The notes under the pieces are model-generated. The model saw only the letters and a program-made list of their open reading frames with translations, had not been told where the DNA came from and ran no database searches. Positions 1-9,317 of a stretch of DNA of 59,723 bases are shown piece by piece. Numbering within the stretch: position 1 is the stretch's first letter; each line of letters opens with the position of its first letter. The DNA is from Pseudoduganella namucuonensis (GTDB taxonomy: Bacteria; Pseudomonadota; Gammaproteobacteria; Burkholderiales; Burkholderiaceae_D): NCBI RefSeq assembly GCF_900116645.1, contig NZ_FPBO01000046.1, positions 1 to 59,723 of the forward strand. The letters run 5' to 3'. The position numbers were made by a program, and so were the translations under genes.

Positions 1-1
1 C

Positions 2-1984
2 GGCCGGCCGGTCAGCCCCGCCGGCACCGTGCGCTACCACCGCGACAGCCCCACCGAGCAGCGCGACGCCGTCACCGCCTGGAGCGCCGTGCGCACGCTG
101 CGGCCGGCCAGCGTTGGTTCCCACAGCTGGGACTACAAGCTGCCCACCTCCGGCGCGCTGCAGTCCTCGTGGGTCGAGAGCGGCGCCGATCAGGGCTGGT
201 ACGTCAAGGGCATGGCGGCCAGCCTGGACGACTACCAGGTCGAGACGCCGCACGCCGCCGACGGCGAGAACGACAAGCGGAGCCTGGGCCAGGCGCGCAT
301 GAAGCGGCACGACTACGAGGCCAAATGCTTCCACGGCGAAGGCAGCGTGCGCGACCTGTGCGTGGGCGAGAACTTCACGCTGGCCGGCCACCCCGAGATC
401 GACACCCATCCGCTGGACCAGCGCCACTTCACCGTCACCGCGCTGACGGTGGCCGCGCTGAACAACCTGCCGAAAGCGCTGGCCGCGCGCGTCGAGCGGC
501 TGTTCGCGCGCAACCGCTGGCTGCGCGACGGCGCCGACGGCTGGCTGCAACGGGAAATGGGCGAGCAGATCAGCACCGGCCCGGTGCGCATGCACATCCA
601 CTTCACGGCGGTGCGGCGCGACACGCACATCGTGCCCGCCTACGACCCGCGCGTCGACCTGCCGCAACCCAAACTGCAAAGCGCCATCGTGGTCGGCCCG
701 CAGGGCGAGGAAGTGCATTGCGACGAGCTGGGACGCGTGAAGATACGCTTCCCCGGCACCAGGGCCAAGGACCACGCGCACGCCTCCGGGACCGGCGCGT
801 CCGACAGCGACATCGATTCCGCCTGGGTGCGCGTGGCCTCCAACTGGGCCGGCAACGGGCCGGGCAGCCGGCAACAGTGCGGCACGATAGGCCTGCCGCG
901 CGTGGGCACCGAGGTGCTGGTCGACTTCCTGGGCGGCGACCCGGACCGGCCCGTCGTGGTGGGGCAGCTGTACAACGCGCAGGGAAAACCGGCCGCGCTG
1001 AGCTCCGCGGCCGGGCTGCCGGACACCCGCCACCTGTCCGGCATCAAGAGCCGGGAGGTCAGGGGAGGCCGGGCCAACCAGCTGCGGTTCGACGACACGC
1101 CGGGAGAGATCAGCGCGCAACTGTCCAGCGATCATGGCCGCAGCGAACTGAACCTCGGCTTCCTGACCGAACCGAGGAGTGGATTGCACAACACTCGCCG
1201 GGGGCAAGGAGCGGAACTGCGCAGCGATCACGCGGTGGCCGTTCGTGGCGCCGAAGGCGTTCTGATTACAGCATCGTCCGGCGGCGGCGCCAAAGGCCAG
1301 ATGCTTGAGCGTGACGAACTGCTACGCCTGGCGGAGGGGCTTCAGAAGATGGCGGAGGACCTCTCGAATTTGGCTGTCCAGGTAGCTAGCGACGAGCCTT
1401 GCGGGCCGGCCTTGAAAGAGTTGGTCCAGAAGCTGAAGGATTTACATGACTCGGGAAGTCCCGTTGTTGCGCTAAGCGGCCCAGCAGGAGTGGCAATCGG
1501 CAGCACGAAAAACGTTGCCATGGCTGCCGCGACCGACATCGATTTTCTCAGTGCGCAAACTACCAACCTGTACGCGGGCAGCACTGCATCGGTACGCGCC
1601 GCGAAGGGCGCAAGCATTCTCGCGAATGAAGGGGGAGTCAAAGTCACCGCTGCCGCAGGCAAAGTCACCGTACAGGCCTTGGACGATCAGATGGATTTGG
1701 TCGCTCAAAAAGTGCTGGAGATTATTAGCAATACAGACTGGATAAATCTCAAAGCCAAGCATGGCGTTCGCATCAACGGCGGTGGCACTGAACTGGAGTT
1801 GAGCGCTGCGGGTATCAAGGGCTACACCTCGGGCAATCATCATATGCATGCGGCGGACCACCAGACGTTCCCCGCCCAGAAAAAGCCGCTTCCGTTTCCG
1901 GCGGCCAAACCTCGCCACAAGATTTGCGTTCCTTGCCTGCTCATCGCGGCGAGCGCTCATAGCCCGTTTGCTTTACCAAAATGA
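2..1984 (+). CDS. vgrG: Type VI secretion VgrG spike protein (5' end outside window)
   Basis: The reading frame is open from the first bases, so the true start lies upstream; 660 residues are visible. VgrG trimers form the T6SS puncturing tip. Visible parts are the gp27-like middle (short motifs VRYHRDSP, FHGEGSVRDLCVGENFTLAGHP), the gp5-like OB-fold (VGPQGEEVHCDELGRVKIRFPG, then WVRVASNWAGNGPGSRQ and GLPRVGTEVLVDFLGGDPDRP), a gp5/DUF2345 region (GIKSREVRGGRANQLRFDD) and a C-terminal beta-repeat stretch. The final ~25 residues (KICVPCLLIAASAHSPFALPK) form a short unique tail. The stop overlaps the next start in ATGA, so vgrG heads a translationally coupled effector operon. Family assignment is firm; the effector it carries is inferred to be the Tle1-like lipase downstream. 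Confidence 0.95.
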   Translation, partial: GRPVSPAGTVRYHRDSPTEQRDAVTAWSAVRTLRPASVGSHSWDYKLPTSGALQSSWVESGADQGWYVKGMAASLDDYQVETPHAADGENDKRSLGQARMKRHDYEAKCFHGEGSVRDLCVGENFTLAGHPEIDTHPLDQRHFTVTALTVAALNNLPKALAARVERLFARNRWLRDGADGWLQREMGEQISTGPVRMHIHFTAVRRDTHIVPAYDPRVDLPQPKLQSAIVVGPQGEEVHCDELGRVKIRFPGTRAKDHAHASGTGASDSDIDSAWVRVASNWAGNGPGSRQQCGTIGLPRVGTEVLVDFLGGDPDRPVVVGQLYNAQGKPAALSSAAGLPDTRHLSGIKSREVRGGRANQLRFDDTPGEISAQLSSDHGRSELNLGFLTEPRSGLHNTRRGQGAELRSDHAVAVRGAEGVLITASSGGGAKGQMLERDELLRLAEGLQKMAEDLSNLAVQVASDEPCGPALKELVQKLKDLHDSGSPVVALSGPAGVAIGSTKNVAMAAATDIDFLSAQTTNLYAGSTASVRAAKGASILANEGGVKVTAAAGKVTVQALDDQMDLVAQKVLEIISNTDWINLKAKHGVRINGGGTELELSAAGIKGYTSGNHHMHAADHQTFPAQKKPLPFPAAKPRHKICVPCLLIAASAHSPFALPK

Positions 1985-2811
1985 TCATGACAACGACCTC
2001 CGATGTTTCCTCCTTCCTGCTGATTGACAGTGCACTTGCGAGCGAGGCGTGCAGCCAACTCCCCCTAGGCAAGAACGTGACTCCGCCCTGGTTGTCCGTT
2101 GTGTATATGCGTAGTGCGGCCCGCGTAAGCCCGTTACTGATCGACCTCCTCGAGGCAGACCTGGCTGGTCAAATCGGGCTCGTCGCGCGAGTGATGAACG
2201 CGCTCCAGCCGCGATTACATGTTTCCCTCATCGATACAGCGCTGACGCATCGTGAGTTGCTGCATCACCTACGCAAATTCATTTTTATCAAAACCGAGGC
2301 GGATCAGGAGTTGACGCTGCGCTTCGCCGACTGTGCAGTTCTTCCAGCACTGGCAGAAGTGTTGACTGGTCCGCAATGGCATGCGCTGAGCGCTCCGATC
2401 CATCGCTGGTGCATTCATCAATTGGACGGCTCGATAAGAGCGCTGCCTTCAACGCCTGCTGAGCAGAACAGCGTTCAGACGCCCCTTGTCCTTACTGATG
2501 CGCAGATTGAGTTGCTGAGAGAGGCGACGGCAGTCCATCAACTGATGGCGAATTACCGCAGCATGTACCCAAGTGAGGAAGGAACGAGAAAGCCTGTCGA
2601 TGAATATCGCTTTGCGGCTGAAGCTCGCCGAATGTGGCATGCCGCAGGACACAGTGATGATCCGACGCTGCTTTACTTTATTCATGGAATATTCAAGACG
2701 AACGGGAAAATAGGAAGATTGCCTAAGATGCCAATGATATTGCGACAGTCGGATTTCAAGAAAATACGCGGGGACATTGATTGGTTGGTGGAAAATCAGT
2801 TCTCTTCCTAG
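1981..2811 (+). CDS. DUF4123 T6SS effector adaptor/chaperone
   Basis: 276 residues. It starts inside the vgrG stop (ATGA); a second ATG two codons later (1987) is an alternative start. The middle (ELTLRFADCAVLPALAEVL) and the preceding MNALQPRLHVSLIDTAL region fit the DUF4123 (Tap/TEC) family, whose members bind an effector and load it onto the cognate VgrG. Position directly between vgrG and a lipase effector is the classical arrangement. No signal peptide or membrane segment is visible, as expected for a cytoplasmic loading factor. The C-terminal ~100 residues are less conserved in such families and probably read the specific effector. The family call rests on context plus pattern, not on an alignment. 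Confidence 0.75.
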   Translation: MIMTTTSDVSSFLLIDSALASEACSQLPLGKNVTPPWLSVVYMRSAARVSPLLIDLLEADLAGQIGLVARVMNALQPRLHVSLIDTALTHRELLHHLRKFIFIKTEADQELTLRFADCAVLPALAEVLTGPQWHALSAPIHRWCIHQLDGSIRALPSTPAEQNSVQTPLVLTDAQIELLREATAVHQLMANYRSMYPSEEGTRKPVDEYRFAAEARRMWHAAGHSDDPTLLYFIHGIFKTNGKIGRLPKMPMILRQSDFKKIRGDIDWLVENQFSS

Positions 2812-2860
2812 TCCCGAGATGGCCTCAGTAGGTACGGAGTATTCCCAGATAGGAGTGAGC

Positions 2861-3463
2861 ATGAAGTATAAAGCCGCATTGTGGATCGGGCAGGGTGTTT
2901 TGTTATCGGTTATCCCGTTCGCATCTTGTCTTGCCGAGGCAGGGGGCGTCAAATCGATTGGCGTTGCGGTGGAAGGCGTCAATCATCTCGGACCAAATCA
3001 TAGTATTTCGCCATTTTATATTGATAAAAGTGCCTTTGGTAATGTCAATCGAGGCGGCGGTAGCGGAACTATTTGCTGTGTGACTATACCTGAAAAGTGG
3101 AGACCTGGACTTGTGGTCGAGGTTCGTTGGGGTGTGGCGAACTGGAGCAATGAAATAAGAGAAGAAATAAAAATTGGAAATTACAGGAGTGTCGTTGATG
3201 AGGGCGTGTACAAGGCGATTGTGCCGATAGAGGAATATGAAGAGCCTATGAATTTGTTTGTTCACTTTTTTCCTGGCGGTAAAATCCGCGTCCTAACAAG
3301 CCAGTATAGCCAGAATAGTGAAAAGCACCCTGTTGTAAAAGGTGATGACAATGCGGCGACAATGGCGACAAAAGGAGTGAAAATAAGAAAAATATTTTCG
3401 GAAAAAGAGTTGAGGGATCTTATTGAATACAATAAAGAACGTATGCGGAAATTTAAGGGGTAA
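2861..3463 (+). CDS. DUF3304 lipoprotein, probable Tle1 immunity protein (copy 1)
   Basis: 200 residues from ATG 2861, chosen because AGGAG precedes it and it opens a signal peptide (MKYKAALWIGQGVLLSVIPF) ending in an ASC lipobox-like site; an upstream in-frame ATG at 2777 would bury this signal. The body (GVNHLGPNHSISPFYID, GGGSGTICCVTIPEKWRPG, VEVRW) matches the DUF3304 pattern common beside T6SS lipases. Likely role: periplasmic lipoprotein that neutralises the phospholipase encoded two genes downstream. It is paralogous to the next gene. Base composition is clearly AT-richer than vgrG, a sign of separate acquisition. Confidence 0.7.
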   Translation: MKYKAALWIGQGVLLSVIPFASCLAEAGGVKSIGVAVEGVNHLGPNHSISPFYIDKSAFGNVNRGGGSGTICCVTIPEKWRPGLVVEVRWGVANWSNEIREEIKIGNYRSVVDEGVYKAIVPIEEYEEPMNLFVHFFPGGKIRVLTSQYSQNSEKHPVVKGDDNAATMATKGVKIRKIFSEKELRDLIEYNKERMRKFKG

Positions 3464-3637
3464 GGATTGAGATATAAGAAAAATGGGCGCCAAATATCTG
3501 CTGTATTTGGCTGGTTGCTAGGATGATTTTATGCTTTGGAAAAACCGGCTTAGTAATGCCTTTGGTTTTTTTGTCTGACTTTTGTTTTTTCGGAAAATGG
3601 ACGGACTGGATTTCAGCTGTCTGTGATAGGAGGAGAT

Positions 3638-4249
3638 GTGATTTTTAAAACTTCGATATGGATTGGGAAGACTGTTTTATCAGCGTGTATCCCATTTGTA
3701 TCTTGCTTTGCTGAGGGGGGCAAGATTGAATTGATTGGTGTCGCGGTGGAGGGAGTTCACCATCTTGGATCAAATTATAGTATTTCGTCATTTTATCTTG
3801 ATAAAAATGCTTTTGGTAATATAAATCACGGCGGGAGCAGTGGGACTATTTGCTGTGTAACTATACCTGATAAGTGGAAACCTGGTCTTGTTGTCGAAGT
3901 TCGTTGGGGTCTCGCGAATAGGAATGGTGAAATAAAGGACAAACTAAAAAAAAGTAATTATAGAAGTGATGTTGATGAAGGTGCGTATAAAGCTATTGTG
4001 CCAATAGAAAAATACGAAGAGCCTATGGACCTCTATGTTCACTTCTTCCCCGGGGGGAAAGTCCGAGTATTGGCAAGTCAATATAGTCCGAATAGCAAAA
4101 AGCATCCGATTGTAGAAGATGATAGCAATGCGGCGATAAAAGCAACACAAGGAGTGAAAATTAAAGAGATATTCTCAAAAAAGGAATTGGAAGAGCTTAT
4201 TAGGTATAACAATGAGCGCTTGAGGAAATTCGGAGGCTGGCATGGATGA
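3638..4249 (+). CDS. DUF3304 lipoprotein, probable Tle1 immunity protein (copy 2)
   Basis: 203 residues from GTG 3638, preceded by AGGAGGAG; a GTG at 3623 lies upstream of that ribosome site and is less likely. It is a close paralogue of the gene at 2861 along the whole length (shared GTICCVTIP, KWKPGLVVEVRWG, YKAIVPIE, VHFFPGGK, KHP blocks), with the same signal peptide and SC lipobox-like end (FVSC). The stop overlaps the downstream lipase start by 8 bases, so it is the copy directly coupled to the effector. Very AT-rich. Duplication of the immunity gene may give dosage or protection against variant lipases; this is inference. Confidence 0.7.
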   Translation: MIFKTSIWIGKTVLSACIPFVSCFAEGGKIELIGVAVEGVHHLGSNYSISSFYLDKNAFGNINHGGSSGTICCVTIPDKWKPGLVVEVRWGLANRNGEIKDKLKKSNYRSDVDEGAYKAIVPIEKYEEPMDLYVHFFPGGKVRVLASQYSPNSKKHPIVEDDSNAAIKATQGVKIKEIFSKKELEELIRYNNERLRKFGGWHG

Positions 4250-5957
4250 GAAAATTGCTTGTTCTTTTGAGGGTGCTATTCAGCCACATGTAAAGAAAAT
4301 TACGCGGGTTGAACCTCTGCAAGTATGCGATACTACCAAGTGTGAAGTTGTTGTTCAGATCGGACTATTTTTTGATGGGACATCAAATAATCTGGCGATG
4401 CATTTGCCAAGTCAATCACACACCAACGTCGTTCGACTCTTCCAATCATATAGTGATAAAAAGAACTTGGGCTTCTTTCGAATTTATATGCCAGGTGCAG
4501 GTACACCATTTCCGGAAATAGGAGAGCATTCAACGAGCACTAAGGGCAGCGCATTTGGTTCCGGGTGTGAGGCTAGAGTGCTGTATGGATTGTTGTCCAT
4601 TTTTAACTCGCTAAGCAAAGTGGTTATCGGGGAGGCTTTATTCCCCCACAAGGCCGTGCTCTTGCTATGTACCGCCGACGACATTTCCTCAGTTGAGGAT
4701 AAGGTTTATTTGGCCAAATTCAAGGCTTCGACCGGTCTACAAGAGCCTAAAAATTTCACGCGTGGCAGAAGATCTGGTTTTTTGCGAAAACAAAGCGCTG
4801 CACTCGCCAAGCGTTTTCAAATTCAATCCAAGCCAGTTGTTAAGGAATGCTTGGTAGATGTGTTCGGATTTTCAAGAGGGGCTGCGGAAGCCCGGGTTTT
4901 TTGTAACTGGCTGGATGAGTTGCTTGTTGATGGGAAGTTTGCCGGCATTCCGCTACGGGTGCGCTTTCTCGGTCTCTTTGATACTGTGGCTTCTGCAGGA
5001 TTCGGGGAGGCGTTGGCTGATGGGCTTACGAACAACACAAATGGGCACAACGGCTGGGCTGAAGCCCAGTTCCTCCGAGTGCCTGCGCTCGTGGAGAACT
5101 GCGTGCATATGGTAGCGATGCACGAATTACGGAAAAATTTTCCATTGGATGAAATTGGCGTAAACGGTGTATATCCGGAAAAATACCAGCAGTTTGCTTA
5201 TCCCGGGAGTCATAGTGATGTGGGAGGAGGATATGCGCCAGGGGATTTGGGCATCGCGGCGATTGGGAAATTGCAAGAGGGCGATGCAATGAAACTTTCG
5301 CAAATTCCGCTGAATCACATGTTCGAGTATGCTGTGGCGGCTGGCGTTCCACTCGATAAAAACTTGGTGCCGAAGTATAACGATGGCTCCGACTCCTTCA
5401 CTATCGCTCCCGCACTACTACGCTCGTTCAACGAGTTTCTACGGGAGTCAGGCCCTAAACGAAGGCCGCTGCATGAATGGATGCAGGTCTATTTGAACTG
5501 GCGCTGGCAGATTCGCATGACACACGATCGAAGTCAACACATGCGAAGAGCGAACAAGGAGGACCAGGTCCTGCTTCGCGACGCTAATCGCCGTTTGATT
5601 AAAGACGCGGCTTTATTGCTCAGTCGTGGTGATACCCGCCAAGCAAATGAGCATGTCCGTTCGGTCTTGGCCGGATCTCGTCGGAATATATATGACAAGC
5701 GTTTTGGCCAAATCGCGATGGAAATACCCCACTTCGACGACGAGGCCGCCAAGGTACTGGCCGATGCACGGGCCGCTGCGCCGGTTTCCCCAGCTATCGC
5801 GTCGTTCTTCGACAACTTTGTACATGATTCATTCGCTGGCTTTTGCAAAGATCTCGTCGAGTCCACCGGTTATTGGCGCTACCGAAAAGCTTTCAAGGGT
5901 ACGCCCAAGCCGACGTTCGCCAGCAACGAGGAAGGGTCGACAGACAAAGCCGCGTAA
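4242..5957 (+). CDS. tle1: Tle1-type T6SS phospholipase effector (DUF2235)
   Basis: 571 residues; GGAGG sits 5 bases before the ATG. The DUF2235 alpha/beta-hydrolase core is visible: QIGLFFDGTSNN (38-50), nucleophile elbow GFSRGAA (209-215, Ser211), FDTV (Asp247) and GSHSDVGGGY (His324), matching the Ser-Asp-His triad known in Tle1 phospholipases. Tle1 enzymes are delivered by VgrG into the target periplasm and hydrolyse phospholipids. No signal peptide, as expected for a T6SS cargo. A likely C-terminal membrane/substrate-binding region follows residue 340. Adaptor, immunity and PAAR genes flank it. Substrate specificity cannot be read from sequence. Confidence 0.88.
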   Translation: MDEKIACSFEGAIQPHVKKITRVEPLQVCDTTKCEVVVQIGLFFDGTSNNLAMHLPSQSHTNVVRLFQSYSDKKNLGFFRIYMPGAGTPFPEIGEHSTSTKGSAFGSGCEARVLYGLLSIFNSLSKVVIGEALFPHKAVLLLCTADDISSVEDKVYLAKFKASTGLQEPKNFTRGRRSGFLRKQSAALAKRFQIQSKPVVKECLVDVFGFSRGAAEARVFCNWLDELLVDGKFAGIPLRVRFLGLFDTVASAGFGEALADGLTNNTNGHNGWAEAQFLRVPALVENCVHMVAMHELRKNFPLDEIGVNGVYPEKYQQFAYPGSHSDVGGGYAPGDLGIAAIGKLQEGDAMKLSQIPLNHMFEYAVAAGVPLDKNLVPKYNDGSDSFTIAPALLRSFNEFLRESGPKRRPLHEWMQVYLNWRWQIRMTHDRSQHMRRANKEDQVLLRDANRRLIKDAALLLSRGDTRQANEHVRSVLAGSRRNIYDKRFGQIAMEIPHFDDEAAKVLADARAAAPVSPAIASFFDNFVHDSFAGFCKDLVESTGYWRYRKAFKGTPKPTFASNEEGSTDKAA

Positions 5958-5984
5958 GTATGTCCTGCGAACAGGGAGCAAACG

Positions 5985-6242
5985 ATGAAGAATGCAGAAG
6001 GCAAAGGTGTCATCCGCCTGGGCGACCAGACTTCCCACGGCGGAAAAGTGGTCACAGCCAGCTCAACTTTGAAGGCCTTGGGCGGGCAGGTCGCGCTACA
6101 AGGCGACACAACGATTTGCCCCAAGTGCAAGGGAACTTTCCCGATTGTACCGGCGGGGAGCGACCGCAAGCATCACGGCAAACCCGTTGCCTTTGAAGGT
6201 GACAAGGCCGCATGCGGCGCGAAGCTGATTTCTTCGATTTAA
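5985..6242 (+). CDS. PAAR-domain T6SS tip protein
   Basis: 85 residues with the PAAR pattern GDQTSHGGKV near the N terminus, a repeat of metal-site-like C/H residues (TICPKCKGTFPI, CGAK) and no extra toxin domain. PAAR proteins cap the VgrG spike with a zinc-bound cone and sharpen it. It ends the effector operon, 27 bases after the lipase stop. A typical stand-alone PAAR; the short length argues against a fused effector. Confidence 0.9.
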   Translation: MKNAEGKGVIRLGDQTSHGGKVVTASSTLKALGGQVALQGDTTICPKCKGTFPIVPAGSDRKHHGKPVAFEGDKAACGAKLISSI

Positions 6243-6325
6243 TCGAGCCCATGCCACATCTCCAAGCCAGGGGCGATGCGGTTGGTTGGCCGAGTGGCCA
6301 TTTTGTTGGCTGAGGTTCTTGAGCA

Positions 6326-6616
6326 ATGAAGCGGATTGTCACCACCTCGGTCTTCAACAGTTGGCTGATGAGGCTCAAGGACAAAGTGGCTGTAACACGC
6401 ATCCAGGCTCGCATTGACAATGCGATGCGTGGCAACCTCGGCGATTACGCGCCGGTGGGCGGCGGGGTTTCCGAAATGCGCATCCATTACGGTCCGGGCT
6501 ACCGGGTCTATTTTGCGTTGCGTGGAACGGAGATAGTGATACTCTTGGCGGGAGGCGACAAGTCATCCCAACCCAGGGATATCAAGCTTGCGCAGCGGCT
6601 CGCACGCGAAATATGA
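6326..6616 (+). CDS. RelE/ParE-family toxin (HigB-like killer protein)
   Basis: 96 residues. The pattern (W...LKD..A..RI.ARI..A..GN.GD..PVG.GVSEMRI..GPGYRVYF..RG..I..LL.GGDKSSQ..DI) is the small RelE/ParE-superfamily 'addiction module killer protein' typical of phage and plasmid-derived toxin-antitoxin loci. Toxins of this fold are usually ribosome-dependent mRNA nucleases or gyrase poisons; which one is not decidable here. It is followed at once by its antitoxin, giving toxin-first order. It may stabilise the neighbouring mobile/defence genes. Confidence 0.85.
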   Translation: MKRIVTTSVFNSWLMRLKDKVAVTRIQARIDNAMRGNLGDYAPVGGGVSEMRIHYGPGYRVYFALRGTEIVILLAGGDKSSQPRDIKLAQRLAREI

Positions 6617-6623
6617 GGCTGGC

Positions 6624-6947
6624 ATGGCAATCGAACTGACAGAATGGGATAGCGCCAAGTACCTTCGTACCAAGGAGGACATCGCCCTGTACCTGGAGGC
6701 ATGCTTTGACGAGGCTGGCGATGACCCGGCCTTCATCGCCGACATGCTGGCCAACATCACCCGCTCCGCCGGCATGGCCCAGCTTGCTCAAGAGACCGAT
6801 ATCGATCGCGATAGCCTGACCGCCGCGCTGCTCAACGAGAACGGGCCAAGTCTGGCGGCTATGCTGACACTGCTCAAATCGTTGGGCCTGGTGTTCCGCG
6901 TCAAGCCGGTCCAAAGCTGCAACGCCAAGCAAGTCTCAACCGGCTAA
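6624..6947 (+). CDS. Antitoxin of the RelE/ParE module (HTH, addiction-module antidote)
   Basis: 107 residues from ATG 6624, 7 bases after the toxin stop with GAGG in front; an upstream in-frame start at 6588 overlaps the toxin and is rejected. The sequence (MAIELTEWDSAKYLRTKEDIALYLEA...) and the helix-turn-helix part (AGMAQLAQETDIDRDSLTAALLNENGPSLAAMLTLLKSLGLVFRV) are those of the antidote family partnering the toxin above. It should bind and neutralise the toxin and repress the shared promoter. Confidence 0.87.
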   Translation: MAIELTEWDSAKYLRTKEDIALYLEACFDEAGDDPAFIADMLANITRSAGMAQLAQETDIDRDSLTAALLNENGPSLAAMLTLLKSLGLVFRVKPVQSCNAKQVSTG

Positions 6948-7084
6948 GCCACGCCACCGCCAGCTACGCCGCCAAGCGTACGAAGATCCGGTGCTTGCCG
7001 CCGCACCCGCCCTTGGCGAGCGGTCCGATGGTATCCCTAGAGTAAAATCCCCAGGTTTGCACCGCCCCAAACCCAAGGACTCCG

Positions 7085-8017
7085 ATGGCGACCAGTAAAA
7101 AGCCCGCATCCCCGCTCGCCTCCATGCTCACGGAACTGCACACCCTCACCGAGCGCATCGCCGCCGCCGACGTCACCGACGACCCGCGCGCGGCCAAGAA
7201 GATCCGCCACGGCCTCGAGCACGCCTCGTCCCACCTGTCCAAGGTGGCCGAGTCGCTGGACCCGGTGCTGCGTCCCGACTCCATCTTCGACCCGGCCGAC
7301 CCCAACACCGCCGGCCGCGTGGTGGCGCTGACGCTGGTGGCGCAGGAGCGGCACTCGCTGGCGCGCATCCCGGACTTCTACGGCGCCGGCGTCTACGCCA
7401 TCTACTACAAGGGCGATTTCGCGCCCTACGCCGCGCTCCGGGGCCGCGAGCACCCCATCTACGTCGGCAAGGCCGATCCGGACAACCCGGCCGCCAAGGA
7501 CGCCGTGCGCCAGGGCACCAAGCTGTCCGCCCGCCTCAACGAGCACGCGCGCAGCATCCTCAAGGCCCGCACCACGCTGGACATCGAGGACTTCGAATGC
7601 CGCTTCCTCATCGTGCAGACCGGCTTCCAGAAGTCCGCCGAGGACTACCTGATCAACTTCTTCAAGCCCATCTGGAATTCGGAAACGAAGATCTGCTTCG
7701 GCCTGGGCAAGCACGGCGACAGCTCGGAGACGCGCGTGAACAAGCGCTCGCCCTGGGACACCATGCATCCCGGCCGCGAATGGGCCGACAGCACCGCCGA
7801 GAACCAGAAGCCGCTCCAGCTCATCATCGACCAGATCGACGCGCACCTGGCGAGGCACCCGCCGTACGCGGACATCCACGAGATCTTCGACCGCTTCATG
7901 GGCGACATGAAACAGCTCGGCGCGGAGCGCTTCTACACCCCGGCGCGCGGACGCGTGGAACTGGACGACGCGCCGCCGCCAGCGGATGCCGGCGCGCAAG
8001 CACGCCTGCTCTTTTAG
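7085..8017 (+). CDS. Eco29kI-like GIY-YIG restriction endonuclease
   Basis: 310 residues. The GIY-YIG core is complete: GVYAIYY (102-108), YVGKA (126-130), R150 and H154 in SARLNEHARSI, a Glu in SAEDYLINFFKPIWN followed by the Asn of PIWN; GLGKHGD and RSPWDTMHPGR complete the Eco29kI family signature. Eco29kI is a Type II enzyme cutting CCGCGG; the same target here is an inference from family. The protein is about 100 residues longer than Eco29kI, with extra N- and C-terminal parts. It converges with a C5 methyltransferase, and a vsr gene lies beyond. ATG is preceded by an AAGGA-like site. Confidence 0.85.
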   Translation: MATSKKPASPLASMLTELHTLTERIAAADVTDDPRAAKKIRHGLEHASSHLSKVAESLDPVLRPDSIFDPADPNTAGRVVALTLVAQERHSLARIPDFYGAGVYAIYYKGDFAPYAALRGREHPIYVGKADPDNPAAKDAVRQGTKLSARLNEHARSILKARTTLDIEDFECRFLIVQTGFQKSAEDYLINFFKPIWNSETKICFGLGKHGDSSETRVNKRSPWDTMHPGREWADSTAENQKPLQLIIDQIDAHLARHPPYADIHEIFDRFMGDMKQLGAERFYTPARGRVELDDAPPPADAGAQARLLF

Positions 8018-8117
8018 GGCTTGTGAACAAATCGAAAAATCGGAGATTTCCGAACATCGTGTCGGCGTCGCGCCGCCGGCGTGAGCCGGGCCCGCGCGGC
8101 CGGCCGCGTCGCCGGCC

Positions 8118-9317
8118 CTACGCCACCGCCAACCGCAGTTCGTCCCGCCGCGCCGCGCGCAAGTGCTCGCACACGCTGCCGGCCATCACCGACGCCAGTC
8201 GCACCGGCACCGCGTTGCCCAGCTGGCGCATCACCTCGCCCCAGGTGCCCTCGAAGATGAACGAGTCCGGGAAGGTCTGTATCCTGGCCGACTCCCGCAC
8301 CGTGAAGTAGCGGACCGACCCGTCCGGCCGCCGCAGCATGTTCTCGCCGCCCGGCACGCCATGGTCGCCCGCCTTCAGCGCCTTGGCCGGCTCGTCCAGC
8401 GGACTGCCGGTGTGGCCCGCGTAGCTGCGCGCGCCCGGCTGGAAGCGGTGCGCCTGCACCAGCTCCACGTCTGGCCGCTTCTCCGGATCCGGCAAATCGG
8501 CGATCGCGTCGCGCACCGTGCCCCATGGCAGCAGGATGTCCGCCGGGTCGCTATCCAGCAAGCCCTGCAGCTTGCGCTCGATGCCCTCCGGCCTGGCGGG
8601 ACGGTGGCGCTTGGCCACGCGATGGCTTTCCCAGTACTCGCCGGTGCCCCATTGCGACAGCAGCAGCGCGTCCTGGCTGTGGGTCGGCTCAGGGAAGGCG
8701 TAGCCGGTGTCGATGTCGGCGCGGAAGCCCACGATGAAGATGCGCATGCGCTTTTGCGGCACGCCGTAGTTGGCCGCGTTCACCAGGCGCCACTCCACGC
8801 GGTACTCGCTGGCCGCGCCGGCGCCCTTGTGCTTGTCCAGGCGCGCCAGGTGGCGCGGCCACTCCTCGCCTTTGCGCGCCAGCAGCGACGGGAACTCCAG
8901 CTGCCGCAGGATGTAGCGCAGATAGTCGGCGAACGCCTCCCGCTTCAAGCCCTGCACGTTCTCGAACACGAAGGCGCGCGGACGCGCCTCGCGCACCGCG
9001 CGTATCGCCTGCGGGAACATGTCGCGCGCGTCCAGGAAGCCGCCGGCCTTGCCGCCCATGGAGAAGGGCTGGCAGGGCGGACCGCCCGTCACCAGGTCCA
9101 CGCCCTGGAGGCCCTCGTAGCGGAAGCCGCGCACGTCGCCCTCGGTCACGTCCGGCCAGTGCGACACCGGCGCCACGTTCTCGCGCTTGTTGTTGCGGAT
9201 GGTCTGGCAGGCGTGCGGATTCCACTCCACCACCGCCCGATGGGTCACGCCATGCCCCGAAAAACCCAGCGCCAAGCCCCCGGCGCCTGCAAAAAGTTCG
9301 ATAGATTGGAGCGGCAT
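8118..9317 (-). CDS. DNA (cytosine-5) methyltransferase of the Eco29kI-like system
   Basis: 399 residues from ATG at 9317; the open frame continues 83 codons upstream without homology, so the internal Met (MPLQSIELFAGAGGLALGF, motif I) is taken. Motifs in order: FAGAGGLALGF, GGPPCQPFS (catalytic Cys82, motif IV), FENV (motif VI), WRLVNAANYGVPQKRMRIFIVGFR (motif VIII) and QLGNAVPV (motif X). It methylates cytosine C5 and should protect the sites cut by the GIY-YIG nuclease. Genes are tail-to-tail, 100 bases apart. Confidence 0.93.
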   Translation of the reverse strand: MPLQSIELFAGAGGLALGFSGHGVTHRAVVEWNPHACQTIRNNKRENVAPVSHWPDVTEGDVRGFRYEGLQGVDLVTGGPPCQPFSMGGKAGGFLDARDMFPQAIRAVREARPRAFVFENVQGLKREAFADYLRYILRQLEFPSLLARKGEEWPRHLARLDKHKGAGAASEYRVEWRLVNAANYGVPQKRMRIFIVGFRADIDTGYAFPEPTHSQDALLLSQWGTGEYWESHRVAKRHRPARPEGIERKLQGLLDSDPADILLPWGTVRDAIADLPDPEKRPDVELVQAHRFQPGARSYAGHTGSPLDEPAKALKAGDHGVPGGENMLRRPDGSVRYFTVRESARIQTFPDSFIFEGTWGEVMRQLGNAVPVRLASVMAGSVCEHLRAARRDELRLAVA

